Positions 6,179-13,855 of a DNA stretch of 14,911 nucleotides are shown here, piece by piece. Numbering within the stretch: position 1 is the first letter of the stretch; each line of letters begins with the position of its first letter. Below the pieces are notes generated by a model. The model saw nothing but the letters and a program-made list of their open reading frames with translations, was not told the origin of the DNA and searched no databases. Origin of the DNA: an uncultured Clostridia bacterium. Lineage in GTDB: Bacteria > Bacillota > Clostridia > Christensenellales > Aristaeellaceae. Both the position numbers and the translations under genes were made by a program. The stretch covers positions 1-14,911 of the forward strand of contig CAKUAV010000076.1 of NCBI GenBank assembly GCA_934636425.1. The letters are read 5' to 3'.

Positions 6179-6207
6179 TTGCGCGCGCTGAAAAAAGCGG
6201 GTATAAT
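6179..6207 (+). promoter_or_regulatory. Promoter of the AraC-GH5-EamA operon
   Basis: TTGCGC (6179-6184) and TATAAT (6202-6207) are 17 nt apart, followed by GGAAGGAGG and the ATG at 6240. The preceding 100 nt, shared with the divergent PRC-barrel gene, would be the natural place for the AraC regulator to bind, but I see no clear operator repeat. Confidence 0.7.
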
Positions 6208-6239
6208 AGGATGCGACAGGGAAGGAGGCGCGCGCAGTC

Positions 6240-6974
6240 ATGGACATACTGGTCACCGTCACGCGGGAAAATACGCGCGTTTTTCCGATGCACAGCCACG
6301 CCGTCTGGGAGATAATGCTCTACACAGCCGGTCGCGGCGCGCTGAAAACCGACGCGGGCGATTTCCCGTTTTGCGCCGATACTGTGATCGCCGTGCCGCC
6401 GCATCTCAGGCATGGCTCGTGCGCCGAGGACGCTTTTGTGAATATCTGCGTTCACGCGCCGCTGCCGCTGGGCGAGGAGCGCGTGCGCGTGATTGAACGC
6501 GCCGATGGGAAAATCCATGCGCTGTTCGAGCTGATTCGCGACTGCTTTTTTGAAGGCGGCGAGACGGCGAACGCTCTGACACCGCTGGCCATGGCGCTCT
6601 CCAAGCTGGTTTTGCGCAGCGAGCCGGCCGGATGCGACGGCGTGCGCGCGCTGCACGACACGCTGCTCAATGAGTTTTATCGCGCCGATCTGAATGTGGC
6701 GGCGCTGATTGCGCGCAGCGGTTATGCCGACGACTATATGCGCGCACTGTTTGTCCGCCGCTATGGCAAGACGCCGCGTGCGCTGCTGGAGGAGACGCGC
6801 ATGAGCTATGCGCAGTCGCTGCTCGACGCCTATCGCGGCGCGCTGAGCGTTTCCGAGACGGCGCGGCAATGCGGCTATCGCGACGCGCTCTATTTTTCGC
6901 GGCGCTTCAGGAAGTATGCCGGCCTTTCGCCGGAAAAATACATAAAAAATCAGGAAAGAGGAGAACACACATGA
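6240..6974 (+). CDS. AraC-family transcriptional regulator with cupin sensor
   Basis: A 244-residue regulator. Residues 1-90 form a cupin-like AraC ligand-binding domain (FPMHSHAVWEIMLYTAGRG; H18, H20, W23). Residues about 145-240 hold two helix-turn-helix motifs: LNVAALIARSGYADDYMRAL (151-170) and VSETARQCGYRDALYFSRRF (204-223), ending with the family signature AGLSPEKYI (227-235). The length is slightly short because the linker is compact. It is first in the operon, and its stop overlaps the hydrolase ATG (ATGA), so it probably controls the two genes after it in response to a sugar. The start follows GGAGG at a somewhat long spacing of about 13 nt. Confidence 0.92.
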   Translation: MDILVTVTRENTRVFPMHSHAVWEIMLYTAGRGALKTDAGDFPFCADTVIAVPPHLRHGSCAEDAFVNICVHAPLPLGEERVRVIERADGKIHALFELIRDCFFEGGETANALTPLAMALSKLVLRSEPAGCDGVRALHDTLLNEFYRADLNVAALIARSGYADDYMRALFVRRYGKTPRALLEETRMSYAQSLLDAYRGALSVSETARQCGYRDALYFSRRFRKYAGLSPEKYIKNQERGEHT

Positions 6975-8071
6975 GGAAAATCGAGGGCTTTTCGCGCGGC
7001 ATGGGCATTGGCGGCTGGCTGACCAACTACAAGCGCTTCAATGTGCTGCCCGACGCGTGGCGCATGCCCATCACAATCGGCGACATGGAGCATTTTGAGA
7101 GCTACATCACCGAGTCGGACGTGCAAAACATCGCGTCCATGGGGCTGGATCACGTCCGGCTGGGCTTCGATCAGATTGTGGTCGAACAGGCCGATTGCCC
7201 ATACGCCTATCGCGACGAGATTTTCGCGATCATTCGCCGCTTTGTCGATCAGTGCGATCGGTATGGCCTGAATGTCGTGCTCAATCTGCACAAGGCGATC
7301 GGCAACTACTGCGACATCGCGGAGGATGTGTCCCTGCTCGATTCGCCGGCGCTTCAGGAGCGCTTCGTCGCGCTGTGGGTCGAGTTTGAAAGGCGTTTTG
7401 CCGACCGGCCGCAGGTGATGTTCGAGCTGCTCAACGAGGTGCGAAACGTCGATCCCGACTCGTGGAACAACCTCGCCGAGCGCACGATACGCGCCATTCG
7501 CGCGATCAACCCCGAGCGCCGCATTATCGTGGGCGGCACCTGCTGGAACAGCCCCGATACGCTCGATCGGCTGCGCGTCTACGACGACGAAAACGTGATC
7601 TACACATTCCACACCTATTCGCCGTTCGAGTTCACGCATCAGCGGGGCGTTTTGCAGGCCGCGCCGCTCTATTACAACCGCGCCATGCCCTGGCCGTGCG
7701 ACGACATGGAGCGCTATCGCGACTATCATCGCCTGGTCAGCGGCCGCGAAGGCGTCTATGCCGGCTTTGACCGCATGGACATTGAGTTCATCCGCCATGA
7801 GCTGCGCGGCGCGGCTGCGTTTATAAAGGCGCATCCCGACAAAATCCTCTGGTGCGGCGAGTTCGGCACGATTCGCCACTGCGACGTTACTTCACGCGAA
7901 AACTGGATGCGCGACGTGATCGCCGTGCTGAAGGAAAACGATATGCCCTACTGCGTCTGGAACTACCTCTCCACGCCCAACGACGGCAACCGCTTCAGTC
8001 TGGTGGACGACGACCGCCGCCGCATTGTCAGCGAGCGCATGCTGCGCGTGATTCGCGGCGAGGAGGCCTGA
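6971..8071 (+). CDS. Glycoside hydrolase family 5-like enzyme, cytoplasmic
   Basis: A 366-residue (beta/alpha)8 hydrolase of clan GH-A, closest in pattern to GH5. Catalytic landmarks: acid/base in FELLNE (N155, E156) and nucleophile in WCGEFGT (E297). Supporting active-site residues are VRLG (R63), LNLH (H107), FHTY (H214, Y216) and VWNY (W330). The start ATG at 6971 follows GAGGAG and overlaps the AraC stop; a longer frame from 6869 lies wholly inside the AraC gene and is rejected. There is no signal peptide, so it should act on small imported glycosides or oligosaccharides and not on polymers outside the cell. Whether it is a beta-glucanase, mannanase or exo-glycosidase cannot be settled here. 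Confidence 0.88.
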   Translation: MRKIEGFSRGMGIGGWLTNYKRFNVLPDAWRMPITIGDMEHFESYITESDVQNIASMGLDHVRLGFDQIVVEQADCPYAYRDEIFAIIRRFVDQCDRYGLNVVLNLHKAIGNYCDIAEDVSLLDSPALQERFVALWVEFERRFADRPQVMFELLNEVRNVDPDSWNNLAERTIRAIRAINPERRIIVGGTCWNSPDTLDRLRVYDDENVIYTFHTYSPFEFTHQRGVLQAAPLYYNRAMPWPCDDMERYRDYHRLVSGREGVYAGFDRMDIEFIRHELRGAAAFIKAHPDKILWCGEFGTIRHCDVTSRENWMRDVIAVLKENDMPYCVWNYLSTPNDGNRFSLVDDDRRRIVSERMLRVIRGEEA

Positions 8072-8072
8072 G

Positions 8073-8921
8073 ATGAAATACGCGCTTCTGGCGCTCTCGA
8101 TGAGCGCGGCGGTGACGAAGAACATGGTTTCGCGCGCGGGCAAGGCGGCGTTCGGCTCGGGGCGGGGGATGCTGCGCGCCAATATGGCCACGGCGGCGCT
8201 GGGACTGATTGTGTTCGGCGCGGCGGGGCTGGATTTTTCGCTGATGCGCGGCAATCTGCTGCTGCTGGCGGCGTTCTACGGCCTCTTTACGATGCTCTCG
8301 CAGACGCTGCACATCGTCGCAGTGCGCACAGGCCCCGTGTCGGTCTGCTCGCTGATCTATGCCAGCGGATTTCTCATTCCGTCGATTTTCTCCACGCTGG
8401 CCTACGGCGAACCGTTCTCGCTGGGGCGCGGGTTGGGCATTGCACTGCTGCTGATCTCCATCGCGATGGTCAGCGCGCCGTCCGCGCCGGAAAACGGCGG
8501 TCTGTGGCTGCTGCCCGCGTTCGGCGCGATGCTCTCGGCGGGCGCTGTGGGCGTGCTGCAAAAGTTGTTCCGCACGGCGCATCCCGGCGCGGGAATGGAC
8601 GAGTTCCTCTTCGCGGCGTTCGCCGCAATGCTGCTGATCGCGCTTGCGCTCTATCCTGCGTTTCACGATTCGGGCGAGCGGGTCAGGGGCGCGCCGCTTA
8701 TGACGCTGCTGCTCGCCGCGGCCATGGTGACCGTGAACAAGCTCAATCTGTATCTCTCCGGCGCGCTGCCGGGCGCAGTGTTTTTTCCGTGCATCAACGG
8801 CGGCAACATGGCGCTTACGGCGGTGGCGGCGCATTTCATATTCGGGGAGCGGCTCAAGCCCAGCCAGATCGCGGGCGTGATCGGCGCGGCGGCGGCCATC
8901 GCGATCATCGCGGCGCTGTGA
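8073..8921 (+). CDS. EamA/DMT-superfamily permease
   Basis: A 282-residue, almost entirely hydrophobic protein with about ten predicted helices in two homologous halves, as in the drug/metabolite transporter (EamA) family. The first half includes VAVRTGPVSVCSLIYASGFL (residues 88-107); the second ends with GERLKPSQIAGVIGAAAAIA (262-281), the usual closing pattern in which an E-R/K motif precedes the last helix. It begins one nucleotide after the hydrolase stop, with GAGGAGG upstream, so the three genes form one transcript. It could import or export a metabolite linked to the GH5 reaction; DMT proteins are rarely sugar uptake systems (sugar examples exist), so the direction is open. Confidence 0.85.
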   Translation: MKYALLALSMSAAVTKNMVSRAGKAAFGSGRGMLRANMATAALGLIVFGAAGLDFSLMRGNLLLLAAFYGLFTMLSQTLHIVAVRTGPVSVCSLIYASGFLIPSIFSTLAYGEPFSLGRGLGIALLLISIAMVSAPSAPENGGLWLLPAFGAMLSAGAVGVLQKLFRTAHPGAGMDEFLFAAFAAMLLIALALYPAFHDSGERVRGAPLMTLLLAAAMVTVNKLNLYLSGALPGAVFFPCINGGNMALTAVAAHFIFGERLKPSQIAGVIGAAAAIAIIAAL

Positions 8922-8938
8922 CAATATAATAGGAAGAA

Positions 8939-8968
8939 ACAGCCTCCGAAACGCGCTTCGGGGACTGT
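8939..8968. terminator. Hairpin after the EamA gene, possibly bidirectional
   Basis: ACAG-CTCCGAA and TTCGGGG-CTGT form an 11-bp stem with one internal mismatch and a 6-nt loop, starting 17 nt after the stop. On the plus strand little T follows; on the minus strand TTTCTTCC follows, so it fits better as a second terminator for the opposing operon. Confidence 0.5.
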
Positions 8969-8987
8969 CTGCATATGGACAATTCGG

Positions 8988-9023
8988 CAAAAACAGCGCC
9001 TCCCACATACCCGGGGAGGCGCT
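8988..9023 (-). terminator. Duplicate Rho-independent terminator
   Basis: Exact copy of the terminator at 9281-9316: 10-bp stem AGCGCCTCCC/GGGAGGCGCT and, on the minus strand, a TTTTT tract. It would act as a backup stop for the rimO-pgsA-cinA-PHP transcript. Confidence 0.75.
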
Positions 9024-9026
9024 GCA

Positions 9027-9098
9027 TTATAGTCTGATATTTTCCGCGTCCACGCGCATTTCGCCCACGTCGGCCTTGCCGAACGCACCGTGGCAGTC
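9027..9098 (-). pseudogene. Orphan 3' fragment of the PHP phosphoesterase gene
   Basis: The minus strand encodes DCHGAFGKADVGEMRVDAEN then IRL and TAA, the C-terminus of the gene at 9320 with two substitutions (T to A, V to A). Sequence upstream of it is unrelated to the family, so it is a broken duplicate. The open frame continues to 9215 without a ribosome site. Confidence 0.8.
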
Positions 9099-9280
9099 TG
9101 CCGCAGCTGGCCAAGAGCGGCATAGCGCGGCCAAAGGCCATTTTGGATGCTTGACACTGCCCGCCGGCATTCGCATCGCAAAGCCAGCGCACATCTGCGC
9201 TATGGTGTCCGGCATTTCATGTGAGTTAAATGCCTGTCATCGCCATGCGCAGACTGTCGCGCGCCGCATGGACAATTCGG

Positions 9281-9316
9281 CAAAAACAGCGCCTCCCACA
9301 TACCCGGGGAGGCGCT
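9281..9316 (-). terminator. Rho-independent terminator of the PHP gene
   Basis: AGCGCCTCCC (9288-9297) pairs with GGGAGGCGCT (9307-9316) around a 9-nt loop; on the minus strand the stem is followed by GTTTTTG. The stem begins 4 nt after the PHP stop codon. Confidence 0.88.
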
Positions 9317-9319
9317 GCA

Positions 9320-10141
9320 TTATAGTCTGATATTTTCCACGTCCACGCGCATTTCGCCCACGTCGGTCTTGCCGAACGCGCCGTGGCAGTCGCTGCCGGC
9401 GGTGATTTTGAGATGGCGGCGGTTGGCCAGAGCGACGAGAGACTGCGTGAGCGCTTCGCTCTGCGTCGGGTAGTAGCACTCTATGCCGTCCGCGCCCGCG
9501 TCGATCGCGCCCTCGACCAGCGTGAGTACGCTCTGATCGTCCAGATGGCTGAACGTCTCGCAGGGGTGCGCGACGACGGCCACGCCGCCCGCCGCGTGCA
9601 CAGTGGCGATCACGTCGTCCAGCGGCACGAACCCCGCGCCCGCGTAGGTCACGTCGCAGCGCGGATAGAGCGCCATGCCCTCGTGGATGCTGGCCGTCAC
9701 GCCCTTAAAGAGCAGATATTGCAGCATCGGCCAGCCGCCCATGTTCGGATCGTAGGCAAAGGCGCGGTATTCAGCCATGTCCAGCGCGGGAAATTCACCC
9801 TTCAATCGCTCGAGCAGCACCTCGCTCATGTGATCGAGCGCATACCGCGCATGCGCGATCAGCTCCCTGAACGCCTTGTTCTCGAAATCCGGGCGATAGG
9901 CGAGCACATGCGCGTCGCGGCCGGCGTACAGCGCGTCGATTTCAACGCCGCGGACGAACGAGATGCCCGCGTCCCGGGCGAGCGGCTCGGCGGCGAGCGA
10001 GCCGGCGAACACATTGTGGTCGCACACAGCCATCAGCGTCACGCCGTTCTGAGCCGCGCGCGCCACAACCTCGGCGGGCGAATACGAGCTGTCGGAGGCC
10101 GTCGTGTGGATGTGCAGATCGGCGTATCCCATGGCGCTCAC
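9320..10141 (-). CDS. PHP-domain phosphoesterase
   Basis: A 273-residue stand-alone PHP-domain metal-dependent phosphoesterase (YciV/RnaAM-like class; substrate unknown, candidates are nucleoside 3',5'-bisphosphates or short oligonucleotides). The trinuclear metal ligand set is visible: DLHIHTTASD (H10, H12, D17), CDHN (D41, H42), GVEID (E67), H78, VVAHPCET (H192) and GSDCHG (D251, H253). The GTG start at 10141 overlaps the cinA stop by 4 nt (GTGA); an ATG three codons later (10132) is an equally plausible start. It is last in the operon and ends at a clear terminator, both duplicated downstream. Confidence 0.9.
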   Translation of the reverse strand: MSAMGYADLHIHTTASDSSYSPAEVVARAAQNGVTLMAVCDHNVFAGSLAAEPLARDAGISFVRGVEIDALYAGRDAHVLAYRPDFENKAFRELIAHARYALDHMSEVLLERLKGEFPALDMAEYRAFAYDPNMGGWPMLQYLLFKGVTASIHEGMALYPRCDVTYAGAGFVPLDDVIATVHAAGGVAVVAHPCETFSHLDDQSVLTLVEGAIDAGADGIECYYPTQSEALTQSLVALANRRHLKITAGSDCHGAFGKTDVGEMRVDVENIRL

Positions 10142-11385
10142 CGTCCGTCCAGCTCGTCCAGCCGCAGCCGCAGCAGATTCAGCGCGCGCAGGCAGCTCAT
10201 GGCGCGGATGCGGGTGCGGTCGCCGCGCAGATGCAGCTCAAGCACGCGCGTCTCGAAATCGCGTCCCGCCAGCGCGACGAACACAGTGCCCACGGGCGCT
10301 TTTTCAGTGCCGCCGCCCGGGCCGGCGATTCCGGTCGTCGAGAGCGCATAGTCCGCGTTCGAGCGCTTCAATGCGCCCTCGGCCATGGCGCGTGCGCATT
10401 CCTCGCTGACCGCGCCCACGCTGTTCAGAATTTCAGGCGATACGCCCAAAACACGCTCTTTCGCTTCGTCCATATAGACCACATGACCCTCGATCAGCAC
10501 GTCGGACGCGCCGGGCACATCGACGATCTGCGCGGCGAGCATACCGCCGGTCAGGCTCTCGGCGACGGCGATGGTCTCATGGCGTTCGCATAGGCGGCGC
10601 ACGATTTCACTCTTCATGGCCGCGTCAATGCCCTCGGCGTAGACCGCGTTGCCCAGACGGCGGCGAATTTCGGCCTCCATCGGGTCGAGCAGCGCGGCGC
10701 CGTCGTCGCTGCGGTCGACCATGACGGTCATGCGCGCGGTGACCTCGCCAGGGTTGCAGTAGAGCGCCAGCGTGGGATTGCCGACGTGGAACAGGTCGAG
10801 CAGCCGCGTCTCGACCTCGCTCTCGCCGACGCCCACGATGTGCAGGAAGCGCGAGCGTATGATCTTGTCGGACAGCGACAGCAGATACGGCTCCAGCTGC
10901 TGCTCGTACATATCGATCAGCTCGAACGGCGGCCCGGGCAGCACGGCCACGCGCTTGCCGCCCTTTTCGACGATGCAGCCGGGCGCAGTGCCCTTGCGGT
11001 TGGGCATGATGCGGCAGCCCTCGGGGAAGAGCGCCTGCTTTCGGTTGTTTTCGGTCATTTTGCGGCCGCTCGCGGCAAAATAGCGCTCAATTTTGTCCAG
11101 ACTTTCCTGATGCAGGCGCATGGGCAGGCCGAAATATTCGGCGACCATCTCCTTGGTCAGATCGTCCTCGGTGGGCCCCAGTCCGCCGGTTGTGATGACC
11201 AGATCGGCGCGGGCAAGCGCCTCGTTGAGCGCCTCCTTGACGCGGCCGGGATTGTCGCCCACGGTCACGGTGCGGTGCATCGTGATGCCGATCGCCGACA
11301 AGCGCCGCGCCAGAAACTGCGCGTCCGTGTTGGCAATCTGTCCCATCAAAAGCTCTGTGCCGACCGAGAGAATTTCGCAAAGCAT
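10138..11385 (-). CDS. cinA: CinA-family protein: nucleotide-pyrophosphatase-like domain plus NMN amidohydrolase
   Basis: A 415-residue two-domain CinA of full length. The N-terminal MoCF/COG1058 domain has GTELLMGQIANTDAQFLARR (9-28) and TTGGLGPTEDDLTKEM (65-80), linked in family members to ADP-ribose/NAD(P) pyrophosphatase activity. The C-terminal PncC domain has AVAESLTGGMLAAQI (273-287), YMDEAKERVLGV (304-315) and STTGIAGPGGGT (349-360), the amidase that deamidates nicotinamide mononucleotide. The usual YSNEAK is YMDEAK here. ATG at 11385 follows AAGGGGAG. It lies 128 nt after pgsA and overlaps the PHP gene, so nucleotide salvage with PHP is plausible. In Bacillus the neighbour is recA, absent here. 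Confidence 0.95.
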   Translation of the reverse strand: MLCEILSVGTELLMGQIANTDAQFLARRLSAIGITMHRTVTVGDNPGRVKEALNEALARADLVITTGGLGPTEDDLTKEMVAEYFGLPMRLHQESLDKIERYFAASGRKMTENNRKQALFPEGCRIMPNRKGTAPGCIVEKGGKRVAVLPGPPFELIDMYEQQLEPYLLSLSDKIIRSRFLHIVGVGESEVETRLLDLFHVGNPTLALYCNPGEVTARMTVMVDRSDDGAALLDPMEAEIRRRLGNAVYAEGIDAAMKSEIVRRLCERHETIAVAESLTGGMLAAQIVDVPGASDVLIEGHVVYMDEAKERVLGVSPEILNSVGAVSEECARAMAEGALKRSNADYALSTTGIAGPGGGTEKAPVGTVFVALAGRDFETRVLELHLRGDRTRIRAMSCLRALNLLRLRLDELDGR

Positions 11386-11420
11386 TGTGTATCGCTCCCC
11401 TTTGAAGTCAGTTTCTCCCT

Positions 11421-11426
11421 ATTGTA
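11421..11426 (-). promoter_or_regulatory. Possible -10 element for cinA
   Basis: TACAAT on the minus strand lies about 35 nt before the cinA ATG, in an AT-rich patch. No good -35 hexamer is seen at 16-18 nt, so this is tentative; cinA may also be read through from pgsA. Confidence 0.25.
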
Positions 11427-11457
11427 TATGCCGTTTTCGCGGCGTTTGCGCGCCCCG

Positions 11458-11507
11458 CTGCCGAAAACGGCAGAAGCCTGCCAGACCCCTTTGCGGAATC
11501 GGCAGGC
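11458..11507 (-). other. Hairpins between pgsA and cinA
   Basis: CTGCCG-AAAA-CGGCAG (11458-11473) is a perfect 6-bp stem with a 4-nt loop; GCCTGCC (11476-11482) can pair with GGCAGGC (11501-11507). The arms share GGCAG/CTGCC, so alternative pairings are possible. No T-run follows, so attenuation or mRNA stabilisation is as likely as termination. Confidence 0.4.
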
Positions 11508-11513
11508 CGCGCG

Positions 11514-12101
11514 TCAGATATTGGTGGTGTCGATGACGTCCTTGTTGCGCGCGATGTAGTCGATGCACGAGAGCACCGCCAGCGCGAGCGCAATCCAGAG
11601 TATGATCTGCGCCAGCACGGCCATGAAGGACGAGCTGAGCACAGCGCCGCAGCCCTCGAAGGGGATGCACAGTATGCACGCGGGCAGGCAGATCATCTCG
11701 GCGGCAGTCTTGTACTTGCCCAGAGGGCCTGCGGCGATCACCTTGCCGCACGAGGCCGCGATCATGCGGAAGCCGCTGATGATGAATTCGCGCGCTATGA
11801 ACACCATGCACACGCCGGCCATCATGCGGTGCTGCGCCGTCAGGAACACCATCGCCGCGGTGACCAGCAGCTTGTCGGCGATGGGGTCCATCAGCTTGCC
11901 GAAATCAGTGATCAGGTTGTCGCGGCGGGCGACTTTGCCGTCGAACCAGTCGGTCAGCGACGCGCCTATGAATATCAGCGCCGCGACCAGCTGCGCCCAC
12001 GGCGAACGAATCGAAATGAACGCGCAGAACACGGGCACCAGCGCAACGCGCAGCAGCGTCAGCCTGTTGGGAAGATTCATGCGTTTGATGAGGTCAATCA
12101 T
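11514..12101 (-). CDS. pgsA: CDP-diacylglycerol-glycerol-3-phosphate 3-phosphatidyltransferase
   Basis: A 195-residue membrane enzyme that makes phosphatidylglycerophosphate, the committed step to phosphatidylglycerol. The CDP-alcohol phosphotransferase signature is complete and exactly spaced: D51-x2-D54-G55-x2-A58-R59-x8-G68-x3-D72-x3-D76. N-terminal NLPNRLTLLRV is typical, and about six hydrophobic helices follow. ATG at 12101 lies inside the end of rimO (8-nt overlap) and has GGAGAGGCGG before it; a second ATG at 12080 lacks a ribosome site. The rimO-pgsA-cinA order is common in clostridia. Confidence 0.95.
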   Translation of the reverse strand: MIDLIKRMNLPNRLTLLRVALVPVFCAFISIRSPWAQLVAALIFIGASLTDWFDGKVARRDNLITDFGKLMDPIADKLLVTAAMVFLTAQHRMMAGVCMVFIAREFIISGFRMIAASCGKVIAAGPLGKYKTAAEMICLPACILCIPFEGCGAVLSSSFMAVLAQIILWIALALAVLSCIDYIARNKDVIDTTNI

Positions 12102-13416
12102 CGCGTTTCACCGCCTCTCCGGTCAGGTCGTATTCGCTCGACGACGTGATGTGAACATTCACATACTCGCCGGGTCTGAGCTTCTTCTGGGACGTGAACA
12201 GCACCTTGCCGTCGATCTCGGGCGCTTCCAGACGGCTGCGTCCATAGTATTTTCCGCGGTGGAAGCCCTCGACAAGCACTTCCGCGGTCTCGCCGACGCG
12301 TTTGGCGCAGCTTTCCGCGCTGATTTCCTGTTGGAGCAGCATCAGCCGGTCGAGCCGCTCCTGCTTGATCTCCTCGTCGATCTGATCGGGCATTTCGGCG
12401 GCGACAGTGCCCTCCTCGGGGGAATAGGCGAACGCGCCCAGCCGGTCGAAGCGCGCCTCGCGCATGAAGTCGAGCATCGCCTCGTATTCGGCGTCGGTTT
12501 CGCCGGGGAATCCGACCATCAGCGTCGTGCGGATGAGTATGTCGCGCTCGCGGCAGCGCCTGATCAGCTTGCGGATGAGCGCCTGAGAGCCGCGCCGGTT
12601 CATGCTCCTGAGCACGCGATCCTCTGTGTGCTGGAGCGGCAGGTCGAGATAGCGGCAGGCCTTGGGCAGATAGGCCATCGCGTCCAGCAGCTCGTCGGTC
12701 ACCGTGTCGGGATAGCAGTACAGCACGCGCATCCAGCGCAGATTGTCCATGCCCTGCAGCGTGTGCAGCAGCTGGGGCAGCAGCAGCTTGCCCTCGGGGA
12801 AGTCGTTGCCGTAGCGCGATGTGTCCTGAGCGATCAGCGTCAGCTCGGTCACGCCGTTTTCGGTGAGCGTGCGGCACTCATTCACGATGTCGTCAAACGG
12901 GCGGGAGTGATACGGCCCGCGGATCAGCGGAATGGCGCAGTATGTGCAGCGGTTGCTGCATCCGTCGGACAGCTTGACATAGGCGGAATAGGGGGGCGTG
13001 GTCAGCACGCGCGGCGCGCAGAAAAAGCGGTTGCCCTCGCCGGTGAGCAGGGGATGCGTGCCCTTGTCGGCCTCGGCAATGGCGGCCAGCAGCTTTTCAT
13101 AGGACGCCACGCCCATCAGCAGATCGATCTCGGGAATCTCGGCGCGCAGCTCCTCGCCGTAGCGCTGCACAAGGCAGCCCGTGACGATCAGCATACGGCA
13201 CTGTCCGCTCTTTTTGTACTCGGCCATCTCGAGAATCGTGTCGATCGATTCCTCCTTGGCGGAGAGTATGAAGCCGCAGGTGTTGACGATGATGATCTCG
13301 GCCTTGCGCGGATCGGCGACAATGGCGTAGCCCGCCTGGCTGAGCATACCCAGCATGACTTCGCTGTCCACGCGGTTTTTCGAGCAGCCCAGGGACACCA
13401 GACCAATGGTTTTCAT
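12094..13416 (-). CDS. rimO: Ribosomal protein S12 methylthiotransferase
   Basis: A 440-residue radical-SAM methylthiotransferase that modifies an aspartate of ribosomal protein uS12. The N-terminal UPF0004 domain has GCSKNRVDSE (C11), VNTCGF (C47) and VTGCLVQRYG (C81), ligands of the auxiliary cluster. The radical-SAM triad is CSNRCTYC (C153, C157, C160). The C-terminal TRAM domain ends near YVNVHITSSSEYDLTGEAV. Discrimination from MiaB rests on the RimO-like start MKTIGLVSLGCSKNRVDSE and on the pgsA neighbour. The frame opens 147 nt earlier into repeat sequence, but the family start is the ATG at 13416, with AAGGA about 13 nt before it, a rather long spacing. First gene of the rimO-pgsA-cinA-PHP cluster. 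Confidence 0.94.
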   Translation of the reverse strand: MKTIGLVSLGCSKNRVDSEVMLGMLSQAGYAIVADPRKAEIIIVNTCGFILSAKEESIDTILEMAEYKKSGQCRMLIVTGCLVQRYGEELRAEIPEIDLLMGVASYEKLLAAIAEADKGTHPLLTGEGNRFFCAPRVLTTPPYSAYVKLSDGCSNRCTYCAIPLIRGPYHSRPFDDIVNECRTLTENGVTELTLIAQDTSRYGNDFPEGKLLLPQLLHTLQGMDNLRWMRVLYCYPDTVTDELLDAMAYLPKACRYLDLPLQHTEDRVLRSMNRRGSQALIRKLIRRCRERDILIRTTLMVGFPGETDAEYEAMLDFMREARFDRLGAFAYSPEEGTVAAEMPDQIDEEIKQERLDRLMLLQQEISAESCAKRVGETAEVLVEGFHRGKYYGRSRLEAPEIDGKVLFTSQKKLRPGEYVNVHITSSSEYDLTGEAVKRDD

Positions 13417-13534
13417 GTTGCTTGTATCGTCCTTCCGTATAAATCGCTTTCGCCGCGCCGGGACGCGGAGAAAAGTGCTTTCCGTTTGATCGCCGCGCCG
13501 CCTGCCGCCGCAGGAACGGCGTGCGCCATGCTGT

Positions 13535-13790
13535 CTGCGATGGGGCAGTGCGGCATTGCGCATCGCATGGGGGTCTTAGTGCGCCATACGGGTATTTCAC
13601 TACTCGTCCGACAGTGGAACAATGCGGCATTATGCATCGTATGGCGTTCGTCCAGCACGCCGACTGGACATTCCGCCACCCGCGCGGCACGTCCTGCTGC
13701 CGACAGTGGAGCAGTGCGGCATACTCATCGATGCGTTCGCCCATCATGCCAAGCGGGCGTTCCGCCCCTCATCCAGCGAATGCGGCTCTT
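13535..13790. repeat. Degenerate repeats upstream of rimO (three units)
   Basis: A core CAGTGCGGCAT (or CAATGCGGCAT) recurs at 13546, 13620 and 13712, flanked by CGACAGTGGA before it and CATCG then ATG after it. Spacing is about 74 and 92 nt, so units have diverged in length. It fills most of the 439-nt gap between ftsK and rimO (13417-13855). No gene is supported there: minus-strand frames across it are repeat translations. A related string, CACTGCCCGCCGGCATTCGC, occurs at about 9155-9176. Confidence 0.65.
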
Positions 13791-13803
13791 CCCATCGCTT
13801 CCT

Positions 13804-13809
13804 ATTATA
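13804..13809 (-). promoter_or_regulatory. Possible -10 box for the rimO operon
   Basis: A perfect TATAAT on the minus strand (preceded by CTATATAG) lies just after ftsK. No good -35 was found at 17 nt, and the leader to rimO would be about 380 nt and run through the repeat units. The match may be chance in an AT-rich patch. Confidence 0.3.
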
Positions 13810-13855
13810 CTATATAGGCCGAATGGGCGCGCTTCGGTTCAACGCTTCGCCTGCG

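Larger units (their letters stand above)
8975..9098. repeat. Duplicated copy of the PHP gene tail and terminator
   Basis: Positions 8975-9098 repeat 9268-9391 at a fixed offset of 293 bp with about three substitutions in 124 bp and no indels. The segment includes the terminator hairpin and the last 23-24 codons of the PHP gene. The 169 bp between the copies (9099-9267) hold short palindromes (AGCGCA/TGCGCT at about 9188-9204, GGCCAAAGGCC near 9131) and no gene. Confidence 0.92.

Noticed and set aside
6869..6970. N-terminal extension of the GH5 protein
   Set aside because: It lies inside the AraC gene in another frame; the ATG at 6971 has a strong ribosome site and a coupling overlap.
8925..8930. 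TATAAT just after the EamA stop as a plus-strand promoter
   Set aside because: No -35 match at 16-18 nt and no gene follows on that strand.
8504..9008. Antisense and alternate-frame coding regions over the EamA gene
   Set aside because: Arg/Gln-rich shadow translations; the EamA frame has clear membrane helices and operon spacing.
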